From Bacteroidota bacterium (GTDB taxonomy: Bacteria; Bacteroidota; Bacteroidia; AKYH767-A; 2013-40CM-41-45): a stretch of 64,000 nucleotides of DNA. The position numbers and the translations under genes are program-made. The notes under the pieces were generated by a model. That model ran no database searches. It was not told where the DNA came from and saw nothing but the letters and a program-made list of their open reading frames with translations. The stretch covers positions 1 through 64,000 of the forward strand of contig JADKKE010000009.1 of assembly GCA_016720655.1 (NCBI GenBank), written 5' to 3'. Positions within the stretch are counted from its first letter, which is position 1; every line of letters starts with the position of its first letter. Shown here piece by piece: positions 61,401 through 64,000 of the stretch.

Positions 61401-61631
61401 ACCGGGCCAGTTGTTGCCGGAATTGTCGGCCTCAAAAAATTTGCATACGATATTTGGGGAGACACTGTCAACATTGCCTCTCGTATGGAATCAAGTGGCG
61501 AAGCAGGAAAAGTGAACATCAGTGGAAATACTTATTTGCTGGTGAAAGACCGGTTTAATTGTATTCACCGTGGTAAAATTCAAGCAAAGAACAAGGGAGA
61601 GATTGATATGTATTTTGTTGAAAATGACTAG
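58446..61631 (+). CDS. Two-component-propeller receptor with adenylate cyclase output
   Basis: 1061 aa. Signal peptide (MYRFTFFVFLFSIVFLQAIAQ), then ~13-14 propeller repeats of the Reg_prop type (SGLLWVGTIDGLSCF, KGTLWIATNNGLNKY, NGFLWVGTRTGGLNKF), a Y_Y_Y domain (~690-790, QYAYQLEGYDKNWS), one transmembrane helix (~800-823), a coiled coil, and a class III cyclase catalytic domain (~880-1061). Metal-binding Asp889 (FTDFKGF) and Asp933 (KTIGDSY), adenine-selecting Lys929 and Asp1002 (YDIWGDTVN), Asn1009 and Arg1013 (NIASRMES) are all present, so it should make cAMP. Proteins of this layout usually end in a histidine kinase (HTCS), so the output module has been swapped. Likely a periplasmic glycan or ligand sensor. 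Confidence 0.9.
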   Translation: MYRFTFFVFLFSIVFLQAIAQTELRYEHYTIANGLSSNFTKAIEQDHSGLLWVGTIDGLSCFNGYEFVNYHKHDNDSSSLSDNSINDLLIDKKGTLWIATNNGLNKYNRATNKFQRFLYSKEQNGSEALMINSIAISPDSNLWLGTDKGIRILNPTTNSIRSPKVEDDSIKIFIDEGIAGIYFDSHGIVWLGSSIRGGFRRVDLKTMRSLAFPDPNEKNSPTGFPVTEFFETKNGTVWLMTGNGLYSCNKELKSMVRYTRKDVNDTLGHIVTSFLEDQNGVLWVSLAGGPPYYTSIAKVNQDEGTIKVYPYVDNDDRGLAWSWATFIFQDKSGIYWVGTSRGLDKLDPLCQQFKLYQQYTNLKYSQYNNIYALVKDSSAIWLGTDGKGLIEYNLQTKKFEIIKPLGFPEDLSIYCILQIEENNLLLGTPIGLYHYNKTKNECHLILDLPLPKGNGGSEISCIIQASTDEIWVSFHGGGFMLYNLKTKKQIHYRNDESNPASLCSDQVNVMFIDSKGTLWVGTADGVNVFGGVSGKGLDRFNPETSTFTHFVHSDEDPTSLSNDNVICINEDKNGFLWVGTRTGGLNKFDTKTGKFKVYTTNEGMQSNFITAIEVDDSNKIWASSFTNGIACLNQETGELKLFDLSNGLQNLRFNRHGSFQSADGEIFFSGVSGFNSFYPLKLKFNQQAPTLLITGIKINNAPYFADTSIADVRQLELKYNQSELQFNFAALNFSQTGKNQYAYQLEGYDKNWSTPGLSRTAKYTNLDPGDYLFKVKACNNDGVWNKTGVSIRITILPPWWKTWWAYIIYFCLISGSIWYYIKWRERVLKARQKVLEKTVQERTADLVAEKKKSDDLLLNILPEEVAEELKAKGSADAKQYQDVTVMFTDFKGFTQISEKLSPAELVAEIDFCFKAFDNIISKHTIEKIKTIGDSYMCAGGLPVINATNATDVVNAALEIQEFMRLHLKNRLDAGKEPFEIRIGIHTGPVVAGIVGLKKFAYDIWGDTVNIASRMESSGEAGKVNISGNTYLLVKDRFNCIHRGKIQAKNKGEIDMYFVEND

Positions 61632-61667
61632 TAGTGTTCACTATAGTTAGAAAAACAAAACCCGCTG

Positions 61668-61713
61668 GGACAAGTCTTTAACGAAAGCATGTGCGTTGGC
61701 GGACTTGGACCGA
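61668..61713. repeat. Palindromic dispersed repeat, copy 2
   Basis: Contains CAAGTCTTTAACGAAAGCATG and TGTGCGTTGGCGGACTTGG-type sequence; ~80% identical to the element at 1051-1098, with CAAGTC ... GACTTG inverted ends. It lies ~40 bp after the cyclase stop, just as copy 1 lies ~45 bp after the ORF6N stop. Confidence 0.6.
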
Positions 61714-61943
61714 TATAAAGCCAAAGACCTTAGAAATATAACCATTTTTTTCAATACAGCAGCATACCGCTTTTTGATACTTCTTTATGTTTCTTCATTA
61801 AATTAATTTCAATTTCTTACTCGTGGTCATTTCCTCGTTCAATTCTCCTACCTTCACCTTCAATTCAATTACGTCCGCCAAAAATACTACAATGAATTTC
61901 ACAATCCTGCAAATATTTAAAATGGATTGTGTTAATTTGATTC

Positions 61944-64000
61944 ATGAGAGCTATTAAACTTTCCATTTTTCTCCTTTTCATTTTGGCATTGCAAACTTTT
62001 GCACAATCCCCTCCCTGGATTTCTTTGATTAACAATCCCGCTTCGAATTACCATGAGGTCATTCAGTCTTATCAGCAATGGAAGGACAGCATGATCCGGG
62101 AAGGAAAAGGCACTTTGGTTTCGCGCATATTCGCAAAAGAAAAACTTGAAAAAATAGCGGAACTAAAGGAGGAAGCGGAGGAACATTTCAATCACTGGCT
62201 TTACTCAAGCCGCGATGATTACGATGATTTGGGGAATCCAATTCCGCTTCATCTCCCTAATCAAAATTCCATCACCCGTCACTCGACTTCCGATGGAAAC
62301 ACAATTTCACAAATTCAGGGATCATGGAAAGCACGCGGACCCTTCGATAGCAGAGCGTCTTTTTCAGGAATTACCGGTGCGGGCAAAGGTATCGGCAGAG
62401 TTTTTCCATTTGCACTAAGTCCTGTTGATACGAATATAATTTTCACCGGCGGTTCCGGTGTCGGTGTCTGGAGATCTTTCGATGACGGATTGCATTGGCA
62501 ATCCTTGAGTCCGCCGATCACCGGAGCATCATTACGCGATATCAAAGCACATCCTGCGAATGCAGCCATCTGGTATATGTTGTGCAAAGGTAATTTATAC
62601 AAAACCACAGATACAGGAAGTACATGGAGCACTATTTATACATCTGCATCCACAACAGGATCCATTTTAGTTGATGCTTCACAGCCTTCCACTGTATACT
62701 TAGGATTAAACGGACTCGGTTTTTATAAATCACTTGATGAAGGTGCATCCTGGCAATTTATGAATTCCAGAATACCTATAGGCATCAAACCAGGCAACGC
62801 TTCTGTCTTGTATGCATTTAATGGAAATACTTTTTTACGCTCAACAGACAGTGGTCTCAACTTTGATTCTGTTACAACAATCACGCATCTTGGAAGTCTG
62901 TATTATCTCGCTGTCACACCTGCAGATACGAATTGCATTTACATTTCTTGTCAGTCATCCAGCAATGGTGGTGTCGTCGTTTCTCTCGACGGTGGAAACA
63001 CCTTTGTTCAACAACCAATTTCTACGAATACGAATACCTATTTTGTTAAACCCATGATTGCAGTAAGTCCATTAAACAAAGATGTACTCATGATGGGCGG
63101 TGAAATGTTATCGCGCTCTACTGATGGCGGACTCACCTGGGAATTTGCATGCACCTATTCTTACGATTCAACTTCTGTACTTCCCTTTGTACATCCCGAT
63201 CATCGCTGTGTTCAGTTTAGTTCCAGCGGATCTTTCTGGGATGGAAACGATGGCGGTATTTACAAAAGCGAAGATGCAGGTGTTACATATATTGACAGAA
63301 CAAGAGGACTTGATGTTTCCCAATTCGTTTCATTGGATTGTTCTCCTCAGGATACTTCTGTTTTCCTCTCTGGCGCACTCGATAATTCTATCCTTATACA
63401 TACAGATACCAGTTGGAAAAACACTTTTGCCGGTGATGGATTTGATGTGGCGATCAACCCTGACAACCCTGACAATTTCTATGGTAAAAACCAATATGGT
63501 TATTATCGTACACATGATAGTGGCCAAAGCTATGACCTGAACGATTATTTTATTGGCTTGAATGAAAACACATACAGTATGTCCACCGGGTTTCCGATTC
63601 GCTTCAATCCACAAAATTCAAACACTCTATATGTTGGAGTAAAAAATGTATGGAAAAGTACCAATAACGGTGATTCAGTGCATACAATCTCCGGTTTTCC
63701 GGGAACAAATGGTGGTGTTGGCGGATTTTTATTCGTCGGGCAAACGGACACAATGACATTGTTTACCCGAATTTACCGCACACACGATGAAGGCGCAACC
63801 TGGATCCCGGTTAGTAAACCGGTGTATGCTGTGGATCCTGACGAGATTAATAAAGTGTGGTCTGTTCAGAATATTTCAAACAGATATACCATCTATAACA
63901 GTACGGATACAGGAAACACATGGCAGGTGATGCAATCGCCGGATGTAACATTTAATTCCTCCACGATAAATATAGAATGTGTCAATAATGCATCCGATGG
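61944..64000 (+). CDS. Secreted VPS10/BNR-type propeller protein, cut by the window end
   Basis: 685 codons visible, no stop before the edge. Signal peptide MRAIKLSIFLLFILALQTFA, cleaved near AQS. After a helical stretch (~30-80) come sialidase/BNR-type repeats (GVGVWRSFDDGLHWQSLSP, NLYKTTDTGSTWSTI, GFYKSLDEGASWQFM, SRSTDGGLTWEFA, GIYKSEDAGVTYID). Start chosen because it gives a typical signal peptide. This class usually ends in a T9SS CTD, which would lie beyond the window. No frame break seen in the visible part. Confidence 0.85.
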   Translation, partial: MRAIKLSIFLLFILALQTFAQSPPWISLINNPASNYHEVIQSYQQWKDSMIREGKGTLVSRIFAKEKLEKIAELKEEAEEHFNHWLYSSRDDYDDLGNPIPLHLPNQNSITRHSTSDGNTISQIQGSWKARGPFDSRASFSGITGAGKGIGRVFPFALSPVDTNIIFTGGSGVGVWRSFDDGLHWQSLSPPITGASLRDIKAHPANAAIWYMLCKGNLYKTTDTGSTWSTIYTSASTTGSILVDASQPSTVYLGLNGLGFYKSLDEGASWQFMNSRIPIGIKPGNASVLYAFNGNTFLRSTDSGLNFDSVTTITHLGSLYYLAVTPADTNCIYISCQSSSNGGVVVSLDGGNTFVQQPISTNTNTYFVKPMIAVSPLNKDVLMMGGEMLSRSTDGGLTWEFACTYSYDSTSVLPFVHPDHRCVQFSSSGSFWDGNDGGIYKSEDAGVTYIDRTRGLDVSQFVSLDCSPQDTSVFLSGALDNSILIHTDTSWKNTFAGDGFDVAINPDNPDNFYGKNQYGYYRTHDSGQSYDLNDYFIGLNENTYSMSTGFPIRFNPQNSNTLYVGVKNVWKSTNNGDSVHTISGFPGTNGGVGGFLFVGQTDTMTLFTRIYRTHDEGATWIPVSKPVYAVDPDEINKVWSVQNISNRYTIYNSTDTGNTWQVMQSPDVTFNSSTINIECVNNASD

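Overview
The window looks like a chromosome segment (or metagenome-assembled contig) of a free-living Bacteroidota bacterium, probably in the Chitinophagales/Flavobacteriales/Saprospirales breadth. The evidence is at least a dozen secreted proteins ending in type IX secretion (T9SS) type A C-terminal sorting domains (CTDs; 'YPNP...GIYFL...' pattern), lipoproteins with an SCKK/ACKK lipobox, moderate-to-low G+C, few Shine-Dalgarno sequences, and families typical of this phylum (YtxH with Holin-X, DUF6799-like repeats, two-component-propeller sensors). No rRNA, tRNA, CRISPR locus, transposase or phage module was seen, and no sigma-factor promoter could be called with confidence.

Layout. 1-1.1 kb: a tandem array of hairpin repeats, a frameshifted ORF6N gene and a palindromic repeat. 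1.3-16.8 kb: secreted proteins (beta-helix and beta-propeller T9SS cargo, a papain-like protease, barrel-like proteins, a lipoprotein, a multidomain PQQ-type sugar dehydrogenase). 16.8-21.8 kb: a probable envelope-stress region (small membrane protein, disordered protein, YtxH/Holin-X operon, outer-membrane protein, DUF6799-like protein), with three matching tandem-site pairs upstream of genes. 19.8-22.4 kb: copies of a ~200 bp MITE and decayed CTD ends. 22.6-33.5 kb: T9SS cargo, mostly frame-disrupted. 33.6-35.2 kb: an ArsR-SRPBCC-VOC operon. 35.4-38 kb: a heparinase II/III-like T9SS protein. 38.4-45.5 kb: a TMTC-like membrane/TPR protein, a PAS protein with a degenerate kinase core, a dihaem peroxidase with a CTD, and an APC permease-Rieske oxygenase pair. 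45.7-57.5 kb: very long Kelch, LamG and PD40-type surface proteins. 57.6-64 kb: a lipoprotein, a propeller-adenylate cyclase receptor and a VPS10/BNR-type secreted protein cut by the window end.

How it works together. Most coding capacity makes surface or secreted proteins for T9SS export, although no T9SS machinery gene is present, so the apparatus must be elsewhere. Signalling genes (propeller-cyclase, PAS protein) and the envelope-stress cluster are interspersed. The clearest unexplained signal is a 16-bp motif repeated as 21-bp-spaced tandem pairs upstream of three genes in 16.9-17.9 kb, always in the same orientation relative to the gene, which suggests a small regulon.

Caution. At least 14 single-base (or 1-2 base) indels disrupt otherwise well-preserved genes, including a 300-bp regulator hit twice. 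This could be pseudogenisation, but sequencing or assembly error is at least as likely. Genes typed 'pseudogene' are the reconstructed full extents.
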